Assembly: GCF_009830945.1 (NCBI RefSeq)
Contig: NZ_ML776454.1
Coordinates: forward strand, 125,240-189,239
Direction of reading: 5' to 3'
From: Nocardiopsis sp. FR4
GTDB lineage: Bacteria > Actinomycetota > Actinomycetes > Streptosporangiales > Streptosporangiaceae
DNA length: 64,000 nucleotides
Shown here piece after piece: positions 45,920 through 55,551 of this stretch. The notes under the pieces were generated by a model that worked only from the letters and a program-made list of their open reading frames with translations, made no database searches and was not told the origin of the DNA. The position numbers were made by a program, and so were the translations under genes. Each line of letters begins with the position of its first letter. Position 1 is the first letter of the stretch.

Positions 45920-47464
45920 CTACTTCAGGAACTCCGGCACGTCCAGGTCGTCGGGGTCGTCGAAGATGACCCGGCGGCGGGGCGTGGGCGCCTCCCCGCG
46001 CCGCTCGGCGGTGGAGTCGGCGATCGCGTGGATACGGCTCGGCTGGGTGTCCTCGCGCGCGGAGGGCTCCTCCGCCGGGACCCGCGGCTCCTCCGCCGGA
46101 GCCGGCTCCGCGGGAACGGCCCCGGTGGGGAAGGCGCCCGTACTGTGCGCCGGGGTTCCCGGGTCGGGCTCGGCGGAGTGCTCCCGGGGGCCGGGGTCGG
46201 CCTCGGCCTGCTGCCGCACCGACTGGTGCTGCGCGGGCTGCGGCTGGGCCGGCTGCGGCTGCGCGGGCTGCTGAGCCTGCCGCTGGTCAGGGCGGTGCGC
46301 CGGGGGCGTGTGCGGGCGGACCGCATCCGGGGCGGACTCGGCCGGACGGTTCTGCGGAATCCACGGCATGTTGGTGGCCGCCGTCCTGCCCGTGTCCGAG
46401 GCGGCGGACGCCGCCGAGGCGGACGACTCCTCCCTGCCGGACGCGGTGCCTGCCTTGGGGACGACGGCCTCAGGAGGGTCCACGGGCCGGCGCTCCCGGA
46501 CCACCGGGGCGGTGATCTCGGGTTCGTCGAAGCCCGCCGCGATGACGGTGACCCTGACCTCGTCCCCGAGGGCGTCGTCGATGACCGCGCCGAAGATGAT
46601 GTTGGCCTCGGGCGCCGCCGAGTTCGCCACGAGCTGCGCCGCCTCGTTGATCTCGAACAGCCCCAGGTCGGAACCGCCCTGGATGGACAGCAGCACGCCG
46701 TGGGCGCCGTCGATGCTCGCCTCCAGCAGGGGCGAGGAGATGGCCATCTCCGCCGCGGCGACCGCCCTGTCGTCCCCGCGTGCGGAACCGATGCCCATGA
46801 GCGCCGACCCCGCCCCGGACATGACCGACTTGACGTCGGCGAAGTCCAGGTTGATCAGACCCGGCGTGGTGATCAGGTCGGTGATGCCCTGGACACCGGA
46901 GAGCAGGACCTGGTCGGCCGCCTTGAAGGCGTCCAGCACGCTGACCTGGCGGTCGGAGATGGACAGCAGGCGGTCGTTGGGGATCACGATGAGGGTGTCG
47001 ACCTCCTCGCGGAGCATCGCTATCCCCGACTCGGCCTGGGTGGCGCGCCGCTTGCCCTCGAAACCGAAGGGCCGGGTGACCACACCGATGGTGAGGGCGC
47101 CCAGGGAGCGGGCGATGTTGGCCACGACCGGAGCACCGCCGGTGCCGGTGCCGCCGCCCTCACCCGCGGTCACGAAGACCATGTCGGCCCCCTTGAGGAC
47201 CTCCTCGATCTCCTCCCGGTGGTCCTCCGCCGCCTTGCGGCCGACGTCGGGGTTGGCTCCGGCCCCCAGGCCGCGGGTGAGTTCGCGCCCGACGTCGAGT
47301 TTGACGTCGGCGTCACTCATCAGCAGCGCTTGGGCGTCGGTGTTGATTGCGATGAACTCGACGCCCTTGAGCCCCTCTTCGATCATTCGGTTGACGGCGT
47401 TGACACCGCCGCCGCCGATGCCGACGACTTTGATGACCGCGAGGTAGTTCTGCGGTGCTGCCAC
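45920..47464 (-). CDS. ftsZ: Cell-division GTPase FtsZ
   Basis: Tubulin-like GTPase that polymerises into the Z ring. GTP-binding signatures: [13 protein letters not shown] near residue 15 and the tubulin loop [17 protein letters not shown] near 104-120; NTDAQAL, IPNDRLL and [14 protein letters not shown] are kept. The conserved C-terminal peptide [10 protein letters not shown] ends the protein. GTG 47464 gives [13 protein letters not shown] as in Streptomyces. The linker (about 320-500) is long and Pro/Gln/Ala-rich with imperfect PAQPQ repeats, making 514 residues versus about 400-480 usual. There is no ftsA, as expected in actinomycetes. Confidence 0.97.
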   Translation of the reverse strand: MAAPQNYLAVIKVVGIGGGGVNAVNRMIEEGLKGVEFIAINTDAQALLMSDADVKLDVGRELTRGLGAGANPDVGRKAAEDHREEIEEVLKGADMVFVTAGEGGGTGTGGAPVVANIARSLGALTIGVVTRPFGFEGKRRATQAESGIAMLREEVDTLIVIPNDRLLSISDRQVSVLDAFKAADQVLLSGVQGITDLITTPGLINLDFADVKSVMSGAGSALMGIGSARGDDRAVAAAEMAISSPLLEASIDGAHGVLLSIQGGSDLGLFEINEAAQLVANSAAPEANIIFGAVIDDALGDEVRVTVIAAGFDEPEITAPVVRERRPVDPPEAVVPKAGTASGREESSASAASAASDTGRTAATNMPWIPQNRPAESAPDAVRPHTPPAHRPDQRQAQQPAQPQPAQPQPAQHQSVRQQAEADPGPREHSAEPDPGTPAHSTGAFPTGAVPAEPAPAEEPRVPAEEPSAREDTQPSRIHAIADSTAERRGEAPTPRRRVIFDDPDDLDVPEFLK

Positions 47465-47784
47465 GACGAGGGGCCTTTCCGCTCGCATATGCCGTTCGCC
47501 GCCGCCCGGAGGTGGCTGTGCCACCGGAGGCGACGCCGTGACCGGCATCCGGTTCTACAGTGTGCGTTTCGGGCTCCCCGACGGGCCGTGGACGACGCCG
47601 TGACCGGGGGACCCAGGGTCGCCGGTTCCACCGCGCGCCCGCCGAGGGTGGGCGCGATCCGCCGCGAGGCGGAACGAAATGGTTCCTACGTACCCGAAAA
47701 GCGTGTTTTGCTGCTTTGTTGACGTTGGTTGTGCTTCCCGACAGTAAGCGGACCGCCGACCACGGGCAACCGATGAACGAGTTC

Positions 47785-47790
47785 AGCCTA
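47785..47790 (-). promoter_or_regulatory. Candidate ftsZ promoter -10 (TAGGCT)
   Basis: TAGGCT on the minus strand, 320 bp before the ftsZ start, in a locally AT-rich patch of the 503-bp ftsQ-ftsZ gap. A second patch near 47700-47750 (rich in A and T) may hold another promoter. Multiple promoters here would match Streptomyces ftsZ. No firm -35 is visible. Confidence 0.35.
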
Positions 47791-47967
47791 ACGTCGTATA
47801 ACACGGGGAAGCGATGTGCGCCGTCGGCGCGTCGCGTCTGGAATGTCCGAGCGGGCCGCACCGGCGCCGGTCCGGCGGCCCCGGGCGGGCCCCGGGACTC
47901 CCCGCGACGGGCCGCGGATCGCTCCGTTCCGTCACGGCTCCTCCTTTTCCCACTCCTGACGACCGCT

Positions 47968-48696
47968 TCACCGGACGATGGCCAGGTCGGGGAGGGACAC
48001 GTCGTACACGCGCCCCTCCCGCGGCGGGTGCTCGTCCATGAGCACCTCCAGGACGGCGCTCTTGTCGGCGGTGCCCTCGGAGGTGCCCCAGGCGACCTGG
48101 GAGCCGTCGGTGAGTTCGAGGGTGATCGACTCGGGGTCGGCGGCTTCGATGAGGTGGATCCGGGAGACCAGGGAGTCCGGGGCCTGTTCGGCGATGTCGG
48201 CGGCGGCCCGCACCGCCGGATTACCCTCGACCTCCCCGGTGACGCGCACCAGCGGGTGGGCGTCGGGACGCCTCGGGGAGTCCTCGATGCGCACGCCGTC
48301 GCCGTCCACCAGCCGGTACTCCTGCCCCGCCCGGACGGCCAGCACGGGTTGGCGCTCGACCACCTCGACCTCCAGGGTGGCGGGCCAGCCGCGCCTGACC
48401 GTGGCCGACTCCACCAGGGTCAGGGACTCGGCGCCCTCGGCGCTGCGCTCCAGGTCGACCCGGATCAGGGGGGTGCCGGTGGCCACGTCCACGGCGGCGA
48501 CCACCTCCTCGGCCGGCACCCGCTGCACGCCCGTGACCGCGACGTCGCGGACCACGAGCAGGCGCGAGCCGAGCAGGATCCAGGTGACCACGCACACCAG
48601 GGCGACCACCAGCAGCGCCACGAAGGCGACCTTCCACGGGTCCGACACCCCGCGTGTCCCCGGACCGGCGGCGGACCGGCCGCGTCGCGCACTCAC
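47968..48696 (-). CDS. ftsQ: Divisome protein FtsQ
   Basis: Single-pass divisome protein linking early and late division proteins. The 242 residues show a short basic cytosolic tail, one helix (VAFVALLVVALVCVVTWILL), a POTRA domain (LLVVRDVAVTGVQRVPAEEV with ATGTPLIRVD) and a beta domain (ATVRRGWPATLEVEVVERQP). GTG 48696 follows a GGGAGGG-type site. It lies between murC and ftsZ; the 500 bp after it hold the ftsZ promoters. Confidence 0.92.
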   Translation of the reverse strand: MSARRGRSAAGPGTRGVSDPWKVAFVALLVVALVCVVTWILLGSRLLVVRDVAVTGVQRVPAEEVVAAVDVATGTPLIRVDLERSAEGAESLTLVESATVRRGWPATLEVEVVERQPVLAVRAGQEYRLVDGDGVRIEDSPRRPDAHPLVRVTGEVEGNPAVRAAADIAEQAPDSLVSRIHLIEAADPESITLELTDGSQVAWGTSEGTADKSAVLEVLMDEHPPREGRVYDVSLPDLAIVR

Positions 48697-48792
48697 CTGC
48701 GCCCTCCCCCTACTGTGTCCGTCCGGGGCGCCCGACCTCCCGCGCCCCGGGTGCCCGGGTCCGGAGCCCGGAGGCCGGACCCGGTCGCGCGA

Positions 48793-50253
48793 TCACTCCC
48801 CGGCGCCCTCGGCCGACTCGGCGAGGGCCTCCACGACGCGGGGGCCCAGTTCGGTGACGTCGCCCGCGCCCATGGTGAGCACGATGTCCCCCGGGCGGGC
48901 CAGCGCGGCCACCGCGCGGACGACCTCGTCCCGCCCGGGGACGTAGGCCACCCGGTCGTGGGTGACGCGCGAGGTGATCAGCTCGCCGGTGACCCCGGGC
49001 TCGGGGTCCTCGCGGGCCGCGTAGACCTCCATGACCACGACCTCGTCGGCCAGGCTCAGCGCGGCGGCGAACTCCTCGGCGAAGAAGCGGGTGCGGCTGT
49101 ACAGGTGCGGCTGGAACAGGGCCACGACCCGGCCGCCCGGGTACTCGCGCCCCTCCTCCTCCGCCTGCTCGGCGAAGGACTCCAGGGCGGCCCGCGTGGC
49201 GCGCAGGTCGGCCTCGATCTCGGTGGGGTGGTGGGCGTAGCTGTCGTAGACGGCCACACCCCGGGCCTCGCCCTTGAGCTCGAAGCGGCGCGCGGCCCCG
49301 GCGAAGTCGGCGATGCCCTCCACCGCCACGTCCAGGTCGTGGCCGAGCTCGTCGGCGACCGCGACGGCGGCGGCCGCGTTGAGCACGTTGTGGCGGCCCG
49401 GAACGGCGAGCTGGCCCTCGACGGGCTCCCCGTCCGCGGTCTGGAGGGTGAACTCGGTGGTGAAGCCGCGGGCGCGCACCCGGGTGATCCGGTAGTCGGC
49501 GTCCTCGGCCTCACCGTAGGTCAGCACCCTCTTGCCGCGCTCGCGGGCCAGCGCGGCCACCCGGCGGGCGCCGGGATCGTCGACGCCCACGATGAGGGTG
49601 CGCTCGACCCGGTCCACGAAGGCGGCGAAGTTGGCGTGGATCTCCTCGATCCCGCTGTAGTTGTCCAGGTGGTCGGCCTCGACGTTGGTGACCACGGCGA
49701 TCTTCGGGGAGAGCATGAGGAAGGAGCCGTCGCTCTCGTCGGCCTCCACCGCGATGGCCTCGCCGATACCGGCGTCGGCGCCCAGGCCGGTGGTGACCAG
49801 CTTGCCGCCGATCACGTAGCCCGGCTCCGCTCCCAGGTGCTGGAGCACCACCGTGACCATGGAGGTCGTGGTGGTCTTGCCGTGGGTACCGGAGACAGCG
49901 ATGCCCTCGCGGTCCAGCAGCAGGGCGCCCAGGGCCGCGGCCCGGGGCAGCACGCGCAGGCCCCGGCGGCGGGCCTCGGCCAGCTCGGGGTTGTCCTCGC
50001 GGATGGCCGAGGAGACCACGAGGGTCTCGGCGGGACCGAGGTTCTCCGCGGCGTGCCCCACGTGCACCTCGGCGCCCATCTCCTCCAGCTCGCGCAGGGT
50101 GTCGCTGTCGCGCGCGTCGCTGCCGGAGACCTCCACCCCCGACTGCAGCAGCACGCGGGCGATACCGGACATCCCGGCGCCGCCCAGGCCGATGAAGTGC
50201 GTGCGGCCCAGCTTGTCGACGGGGACCGGCTCGGTCGGTCGCACCAGGCTCAT
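48793..50253 (-). CDS. murC: UDP-N-acetylmuramate-L-alanine ligase MurC
   Basis: Adds L-Ala to UDP-MurNAc using ATP. The 486-residue Mur ligase has the N-terminal nucleotide domain FIGLGGAGMSGIARVLL, the P-loop VSGTHGKTTTTSMV near residue 110, EADESDGSFLMLSP, NVEADHLDNYSG, and the C-terminal DDYAHHPTEIEAD equivalent YDSYAHHPTEIEAD. Its start overlaps the murG stop by 4 bp. Confidence 0.96.
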   Translation of the reverse strand: MSLVRPTEPVPVDKLGRTHFIGLGGAGMSGIARVLLQSGVEVSGSDARDSDTLRELEEMGAEVHVGHAAENLGPAETLVVSSAIREDNPELAEARRRGLRVLPRAAALGALLLDREGIAVSGTHGKTTTTSMVTVVLQHLGAEPGYVIGGKLVTTGLGADAGIGEAIAVEADESDGSFLMLSPKIAVVTNVEADHLDNYSGIEEIHANFAAFVDRVERTLIVGVDDPGARRVAALARERGKRVLTYGEAEDADYRITRVRARGFTTEFTLQTADGEPVEGQLAVPGRHNVLNAAAAVAVADELGHDLDVAVEGIADFAGAARRFELKGEARGVAVYDSYAHHPTEIEADLRATRAALESFAEQAEEEGREYPGGRVVALFQPHLYSRTRFFAEEFAAALSLADEVVVMEVYAAREDPEPGVTGELITSRVTHDRVAYVPGRDEVVRAVAALARPGDIVLTMGAGDVTELGPRVVEALAESAEGAGE

Positions 50254-51410
50254 CGGGCGTCCTTACCGTCGTCGTAGTAGACCTCGTCGCCCTCGTCCTC
50301 GGGCACGGGCAGCTCGGGGGTGGGCTTGTCACCGCGGGCGATGGCCATGACCTCGCGGGCCAGCTCCGCGTCGGCGTCCCGGCGGCCCATGCGGGCCGCG
50401 GCCTCGGACATGGTCACGACCTTGTCGGTGTCGGTGAGCAGCGGGATGAGGTGCCGCACGATCCACTCGACGGAGACGTCGGCGTTGTTGACCATCAGAC
50501 CGCCGCCCGCCTGGACGATGGGCTCGGCGTTGAGGGCCTGCTCGCCGTTGCCGATGGCCAGCGGCACGAAGGCGCCCGGCAGGCCCACGGCGGTCAGCTC
50601 CGCGCAGGTCATCGCGCCGGAACGGCACATCGCCATGTCCGCGGCGGCGTAGGCCATGTCCATGCGGTCCACGTAGGGCACCGCGACGTAGGGGATGCCG
50701 TCCTGGGTGAGGTCCTGGGGCTCCTCGGCGTTCTTGGGGCCCACCACGTGCAGGACCTGCACCCCGCTGTCGCGGAAGGCGTCGCGCGCGGCGTAGGCGG
50801 TCTCGTTGATGCGCTGGGCGCCCTGGGAGCCGCCGAAGATGAGCAGGGTGGGCAGGTCGTGGCGCAGGCCGAAGTAGGTGCGCGCCTTGTCGCCCATGGC
50901 CAGCCGGTCCAGCGTCGAGATCTGGTGGCGCAGGGGGATGCCGATGAAGCGCCCGTTGCGGATCTGGGTGTGGGGGTGGCCCGTGTACACGTGCGGGGTC
51001 AGGCGCGCGCCCAGGCGGTTGGCCAGCCCGGGCAGCGGGTTGGCCTCGTGCACCACGATGGGGATGCGCCTGCGCCGCGCGGCCAGGTAGCCCGGGGTGG
51101 CCACGTAGCCGCCGAAGCCGACCACCACGTCGGCCTGCAAACGGTCCAGCTGCTCGCCCGCCGCGCTGAGCGCACCCGCCAGCTTGCCCGGAACGCTGAG
51201 CAGCTGGGGGGTGAGCTTGCGCGGCAGGGGAACGGCCGGGATCAGTCCCAGCTCGTAACCCCGCATGGGCACCAGCCGGGTCTCCAGACCCCGCTCGGTG
51301 CCCAGGCAGAGGATCTCCGTACCGGGGTCGATGCGCCGCAGCGCGTCCGCAAGGGAGAGTGCGGGCTCGATATGCCCGGCCGTGCCGCCTCCGGCGAGGG
51401 CTACCCTCAT
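50250..51410 (-). CDS. murG: UDP-GlcNAc transferase MurG
   Basis: Makes lipid II by adding GlcNAc to lipid I at the inner membrane face. GT-B fold, 386 residues: first glycine loop AGGGTAGHIEPALSLAD, VVGFGGYVATPGYLAA, HEANPLPGLANRLGA, LLIFGGSQGAQRINE and the donor-site SGAMTCAELTAVGLP. It has an acidic C-terminal tail (PVPEDEGDEVYYDD). Start and stop overlap ftsW and murC by 4 bp (ATGA). Confidence 0.97.
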   Translation of the reverse strand: MRVALAGGGTAGHIEPALSLADALRRIDPGTEILCLGTERGLETRLVPMRGYELGLIPAVPLPRKLTPQLLSVPGKLAGALSAAGEQLDRLQADVVVGFGGYVATPGYLAARRRRIPIVVHEANPLPGLANRLGARLTPHVYTGHPHTQIRNGRFIGIPLRHQISTLDRLAMGDKARTYFGLRHDLPTLLIFGGSQGAQRINETAYAARDAFRDSGVQVLHVVGPKNAEEPQDLTQDGIPYVAVPYVDRMDMAYAAADMAMCRSGAMTCAELTAVGLPGAFVPLAIGNGEQALNAEPIVQAGGGLMVNNADVSVEWIVRHLIPLLTDTDKVVTMSEAAARMGRRDADAELAREVMAIARGDKPTPELPVPEDEGDEVYYDDGKDAR

Positions 51411-52855
51411 CGTCGCCGATTCCTCCTTGGCCGGTCACCCGCCGGGACCGGTCCGCTCCTGTGCTTGGCCGTTGTCCCGCCACCGCGGGCGCCCGCGGTG
51501 CGAGGGCCGCGTGCCGTGGTGGCGCGCCTGGGGGACGCGGTGCCGCCGCGGTTGTTCACCGAGGCAGCGACGTTGTCCAGGCCCAGCCAGCTTAGAGCCC
51601 TTTGCGCCCAACCGGGACCCCGGGCCGCCAGGGTCCGCTGCGCCTGGGGTTCGGTCTTGGCCAGGGCCAGCAGGACGCCCAGGGCGACCATGGTGGTGAT
51701 CAGCGACGAACCCCCGTAGGAGACCAGGGGGAGCGGCACGCCGGTGACCGGGAGCAGGCCGATGACGGCGCCCACGTTGATCATGGCCTGGCCCAGGATC
51801 CAGATGACGATGGCGAAGGACGCCAGGCGCGGGAAGGGCTCCCTGACCCGGGAGGCCACGCGCAGCCCGGCGTAGCCGAGCACGCCGAAGAGCGCCAGGA
51901 CCAGCAGGGTCCCGATCAGGCCGAACTCCTCGCCGATGATGGCGAAGACGAAGTCGGACTCGGCGAAGGGCAGGAATCCCCACTTCTCCCGGCTGGCGCC
52001 GATGCCCACGCCGAAGATCCCGCCGGTGCCCAGCGCGTAGAGGCCGTGCAGGGACTGCATGCCCGAGCCGAGCGGATCGGAGCCGGGGTCCAGGAAGCTG
52101 GTGACCCGGGCCATCCGGTAGGGCTCGATGGCGATGGCGATCACGGCCAGGCCCAGGACGAGCCCGAACATCGCCACGAAGAGCCGCCCGGGAGCGCCGA
52201 CCACCCACAGCAGGCCCAGGAAGGTGACCAGGAACACCAGGGCCGTGGACAGGTTGGAGCCCAGCAGGACCAGCAGGACCAGCAGGCCGCAGCCGGGCAG
52301 CAGCGGGATGAGCAGGTGCCGCCACTCGGTCAGCTCGCGCAGTTCGTCCTTGCGGGCCAGGATGTTGGCCCCCCACAGGGCGAAGGCGAGCTTGGCGGGC
52401 TCGGAGGGCTGCACGACCAGGCCGCCGATGTCCAGCCAGCGGGTGGCGCCGTTGACCTCCACCCCCTGGAAGACCGTGAGCAGCAGCAGTGCCGCCGACA
52501 GGATCATCGCCGGGTACCCGATGACCCGGAAGAGGTGCTGGGGCAGGTGGGAGGCCAGGAACATCAGCGGCAGGCCGATGACCGCAGAGACCAGCTGCTT
52601 CTGGAACATGGAGAAGGCCGAGCCGGTCTCGCTGATGGAGTTGACCATCGTGGACGACAGCACCATCACCAGGCCCAGGGCGATCAGCAGCACGCCGGTG
52701 CCCAGGATCAGGTAGTAGGAGGTGAGCGGTCGGTCCAGGGACCGCGCCCACTCACGCCACAGGGCGCGCTCGCGCCCCCGGGCCCCAGCGTGCCCTCTCG
52801 TCGCCGCGCGCCCCTTGGGCCGGGCCATCCCGGGAACAGCCGTCGTCGCCGCCAT
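51407..52855 (-). CDS. ftsW: SEDS glycosyltransferase FtsW
   Basis: Polymerises lipid II at the septum with its partner FtsI. Ten helices and SEDS hallmarks are present: the periplasmic catalytic-loop region LHGLYALGTGGIFGVGIGAS, EKWGFLPFAESDFVFAIIGEEFG, and GAVIGLLPVTGVPLPLVSYGGSS near the end. ATG 52855 has GGAGGG 5 nt upstream. The C-terminal tail is basic and Gly/Arg-rich. 482 residues. Confidence 0.95.
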   Translation of the reverse strand: MAATTAVPGMARPKGRAATRGHAGARGRERALWREWARSLDRPLTSYYLILGTGVLLIALGLVMVLSSTMVNSISETGSAFSMFQKQLVSAVIGLPLMFLASHLPQHLFRVIGYPAMILSAALLLLTVFQGVEVNGATRWLDIGGLVVQPSEPAKLAFALWGANILARKDELRELTEWRHLLIPLLPGCGLLVLLVLLGSNLSTALVFLVTFLGLLWVVGAPGRLFVAMFGLVLGLAVIAIAIEPYRMARVTSFLDPGSDPLGSGMQSLHGLYALGTGGIFGVGIGASREKWGFLPFAESDFVFAIIGEEFGLIGTLLVLALFGVLGYAGLRVASRVREPFPRLASFAIVIWILGQAMINVGAVIGLLPVTGVPLPLVSYGGSSLITTMVALGVLLALAKTEPQAQRTLAARGPGWAQRALSWLGLDNVAASVNNRGGTASPRRATTARGPRTAGARGGGTTAKHRSGPVPAGDRPRRNRRR

Positions 52856-52976
52856 CCACACCCTCCGCACCGATCAGCGCCTCAATAGTGGCGTACGCGC
52901 GGGTAGGGAACCGTGGACATTTCCCGCGTGTTGGCCATCTTTGGCGGCGAAAACGGGATCCGAGGGCATGGCAAGG

Positions 52977-53010
52977 GCTGCCCGCGCGCGCTTTCTCACG
53001 CACGGGCAGC
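52977..53010 (-). other. Hairpin between murD and ftsW
   Basis: Arms GCTGCCCG (52977-52984) and CGGGCAGC (53003-53010), extendable with one mismatch to 12 bp, 10 bp after the murD stop. It has no T-run and may attenuate or stabilise the polycistronic message rather than end it. Confidence 0.4.
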
Positions 53011-53020
53011 ACTTCGCCAC

Positions 53021-54475
53021 TCAGAGCAGCCGATGGACCGCCTCGGCGAAGAGGCGGCCCCGCTCGGGGTAGTTGGTGAACATGTCCATGGAGGCGGCGG
53101 CCGGTGCCAGCAGCACGGTGTCGCCCTCCTGTGCGAGGGACGCGGCGGCGGCGACCACCGCGTCCATGACCGTGTGCCCCTCGGGGGCGTCCTCGGCCGG
53201 GCCCCCGACCTCGACGACGGGCACCTCGGGGGCGTGCTCGGCCAGGGCCCGGCGCAGGCGCTCGCGGTCGGCGCCGATCAGCACGGCGCCGCGCAGCCGG
53301 CCGGCGGCCATCCGCACCAGGTCGTCGACCTCGGCGCCCTTGAGCAGGCCGCCCGCCACCCAGACCACGGACGGGTAGGCGCCCAGCGACGCCGCGGCGG
53401 CGTGGGGATTGGTGGCCTTGGAGTCGTTGACGTAGTCGACCCCCCGGACCGAGGCCACGAAGGCGATGCGGTGCGGCTCGGGTTCGAAGGCGGCCAGTCC
53501 GGCCCGCACCGAGGCGGGAGCCACCCCCACCGAACGCGCCAGCGCGGCTGCGGCCAGGGCGTTGGCGACGTTGTGCGGCGCGGCGGGGCGCACGTCGGCG
53601 AGCGTGGCCAGCTCCTCGGCGCCGCTGTGCGGTTCGTCGACGAAGGCGCGGTCCACCAGCAGGTCCTCGACCACGCCGAGCTGTCCCGCGCGGGGGGTGT
53701 CCAGCCCGAAGCCGACCAGGGGTGCGCGCGGGTCGCCGTCCTCCTCGGCCAGCCGGGTGGACCAGGCGTCGGCGGTGTTGACCACGCGGATGGTGCCGCG
53801 GGCGAACACCCTGCCCTTGGCGCGGGCGTAGGGGTCGATGCCGCCGTGCCAGTCCAGGTGGTCGGGGGCGACGTTGAGGACGGTGGCGGCGTACGGCCGC
53901 ACGCTGGAGGACCAGTGCAGCTGGAAGCTGGACAGCTCCACGGCCAGGATCTCGTGGACACGGCCCTCGGCGTCGGGCAGCACGGCGTCGATGATCGGGG
54001 TCCCGACGTTGCCGACCGCCAGGGCCCGGCGGCCGTCCGCGCGCAGCACGGCCTCCAGCATCCGCACGGTGGTGGTCTTGCCGTTGGTGCCGGTGACGGC
54101 GAGCCAGACCTGGTCGGCGGGCTTGAGCCGCCAGGCGAGCTCGACGTCGCCGATGACCTCGATCCCCGCCTCGGCCGCCCGGACCAGCAGCGGGGAGTCG
54201 GGGCGCCAGCCGGGCGAGGTGACGACCAGGTCGCAGTCCTCGGGCAGCGGGGTGTCGCCGAGCACCACCGAGGCCCCCGCCTCGCGCAGTTCGGCGGCGG
54301 CGGGGCGCACGGTGTCGTCGTCGCGGCCGTCCACGACGGTCACGCGGGCCCCTCGGGCCAGGAGCGCCCGGGCCACGGGGGGACCGGACACGCCCAGCCC
54401 GGCGACGCAGACCGACCGCTCGCCGAGGGCGTCCGCGGGCGTGGCGTCCGGAGTGTCAGGGGTGGGGTGGGCCAT
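53021..54475 (-). CDS. murD: UDP-N-acetylmuramoylalanine-D-glutamate ligase MurD
   Basis: Adds D-Glu to UDP-MurNAc-L-Ala. The 484-residue Mur ligase has SVCVAGLGVSGPPVARALL, the P-loop AVTGTNGKTTTVRML, NVAPDHLDWHGG and the C-terminal VNDSKATNPHAAAASL. ATG 54475 lies just after the mraY stop with GAGG upstream; the long open frame beyond it is the mraY shadow. Confidence 0.96.
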   Translation of the reverse strand: MAHPTPDTPDATPADALGERSVCVAGLGVSGPPVARALLARGARVTVVDGRDDDTVRPAAAELREAGASVVLGDTPLPEDCDLVVTSPGWRPDSPLLVRAAEAGIEVIGDVELAWRLKPADQVWLAVTGTNGKTTTVRMLEAVLRADGRRALAVGNVGTPIIDAVLPDAEGRVHEILAVELSSFQLHWSSSVRPYAATVLNVAPDHLDWHGGIDPYARAKGRVFARGTIRVVNTADAWSTRLAEEDGDPRAPLVGFGLDTPRAGQLGVVEDLLVDRAFVDEPHSGAEELATLADVRPAAPHNVANALAAAALARSVGVAPASVRAGLAAFEPEPHRIAFVASVRGVDYVNDSKATNPHAAAASLGAYPSVVWVAGGLLKGAEVDDLVRMAAGRLRGAVLIGADRERLRRALAEHAPEVPVVEVGGPAEDAPEGHTVMDAVVAAAASLAQEGDTVLLAPAAASMDMFTNYPERGRLFAEAVHRLL

Positions 54476-54477
54476 GG

Positions 54478-55551
54478 CTACCTCGGCATCCATTCCAGGT
54501 AGAAGAGTCCGATGGCGATCGCCACGAACAGGCCCTGGATGATCCAGAAGCGGATCACGATGGTGGGTTCGGCCCAGCCCTTGAGCTCGAAGTGGTGCTG
54601 CAGCGGCGCCATCCGGAACACGCGCTTGCCGGTGAGGCGGAAGGAGGTGATCTGGATCATCACCGACAGGGTGATGATGACGAACAGGCCGCCGATGAGC
54701 AGCAGCAGGAGCTGGGTGCGGGTGGTGATGGCCAGACCCACGATCAGGCCGCCCAGGGCCAGGGAGCCGGTGTCGCCCATGAAGATCTTGGCGGGCGGGG
54801 CGTTGAACCACAGGAAGGCGATGCAGGCGCCGAGCACGGCGGCGGCCACCACCGCCAGGTCCAGGGGGTCGCGGACGGTGTAGCAGCTGTCGGACAGGTA
54901 GGCCACGCAGGACTGGCGCAGCTGCCAGTTGCCGATGATGACGTAGGCGACCAGGGAGAGGATGGTCGCGCCGGTGGCCAGGCCGTCGAGGCCGTCGGTG
55001 AGGTTGACGGCGTTGGAGAAGCCGACGATGAGGAACAGCGCCCAGAGGATGAACAGGCCGATCATCAGCGGGGGGCCGAAGTCGCGCAGGAAGGACAGGC
55101 TGGGGGCGGCGGGGGTGTAGCCGTAGCCGTTGGGGAACATGGTGACGCCGTAGGCGAAGCCGACGCCCACGATGGCCTGGCCGACCATCTTGGCGCCGCT
55201 GCGCAGACCCAGGCTGCGGCGCTTGTAGATCTTGATGAAGTCGTCGAGGAAGCCGACGCAGCCCATCCCGACGAAGAGGAACATCACCAGCATGCCGGAG
55301 GCCGTGGGCCCCGAGGCCGAGGGCTGGACCAGCAGCAGCAGGGCGTGGGAGCCGAAGTAGCCCACCACCGCGCCGAGGATGATGACGATGCCGCCCATGG
55401 TGGGCGTGCCCTGCTTGGTCTTGTGGCCCTCGGGCCCGTCGTCGCGCACCTCCTGGCCGAACTTGAAGCGGTACAGGAGTTTGATCAGCGGCGGCATCAG
55501 CGCCATGGAGACGATCAGCGACAGCGCTGACGCGATGGAGATGCCGATCAC
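54478..55551 (-). CDS. mraY: Phospho-MurNAc-pentapeptide translocase MraY
   Basis: Makes lipid I by joining phospho-MurNAc-pentapeptide to undecaprenyl phosphate. The 357-residue membrane protein has the catalytic aspartates in GCVGFLDDFIKIYKRR and NLTDGLDGLATGA, and the family FMGDTGSLALGGLI and LQHHFELKGWAE. GTG 55551 overlaps the murF stop (GTGA). Ten helices fit. Confidence 0.96.
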   Translation of the reverse strand: MIGISIASALSLIVSMALMPPLIKLLYRFKFGQEVRDDGPEGHKTKQGTPTMGGIVIILGAVVGYFGSHALLLLVQPSASGPTASGMLVMFLFVGMGCVGFLDDFIKIYKRRSLGLRSGAKMVGQAIVGVGFAYGVTMFPNGYGYTPAAPSLSFLRDFGPPLMIGLFILWALFLIVGFSNAVNLTDGLDGLATGATILSLVAYVIIGNWQLRQSCVAYLSDSCYTVRDPLDLAVVAAAVLGACIAFLWFNAPPAKIFMGDTGSLALGGLIVGLAITTRTQLLLLLIGGLFVIITLSVMIQITSFRLTGKRVFRMAPLQHHFELKGWAEPTIVIRFWIIQGLFVAIAIGLFYLEWMPR

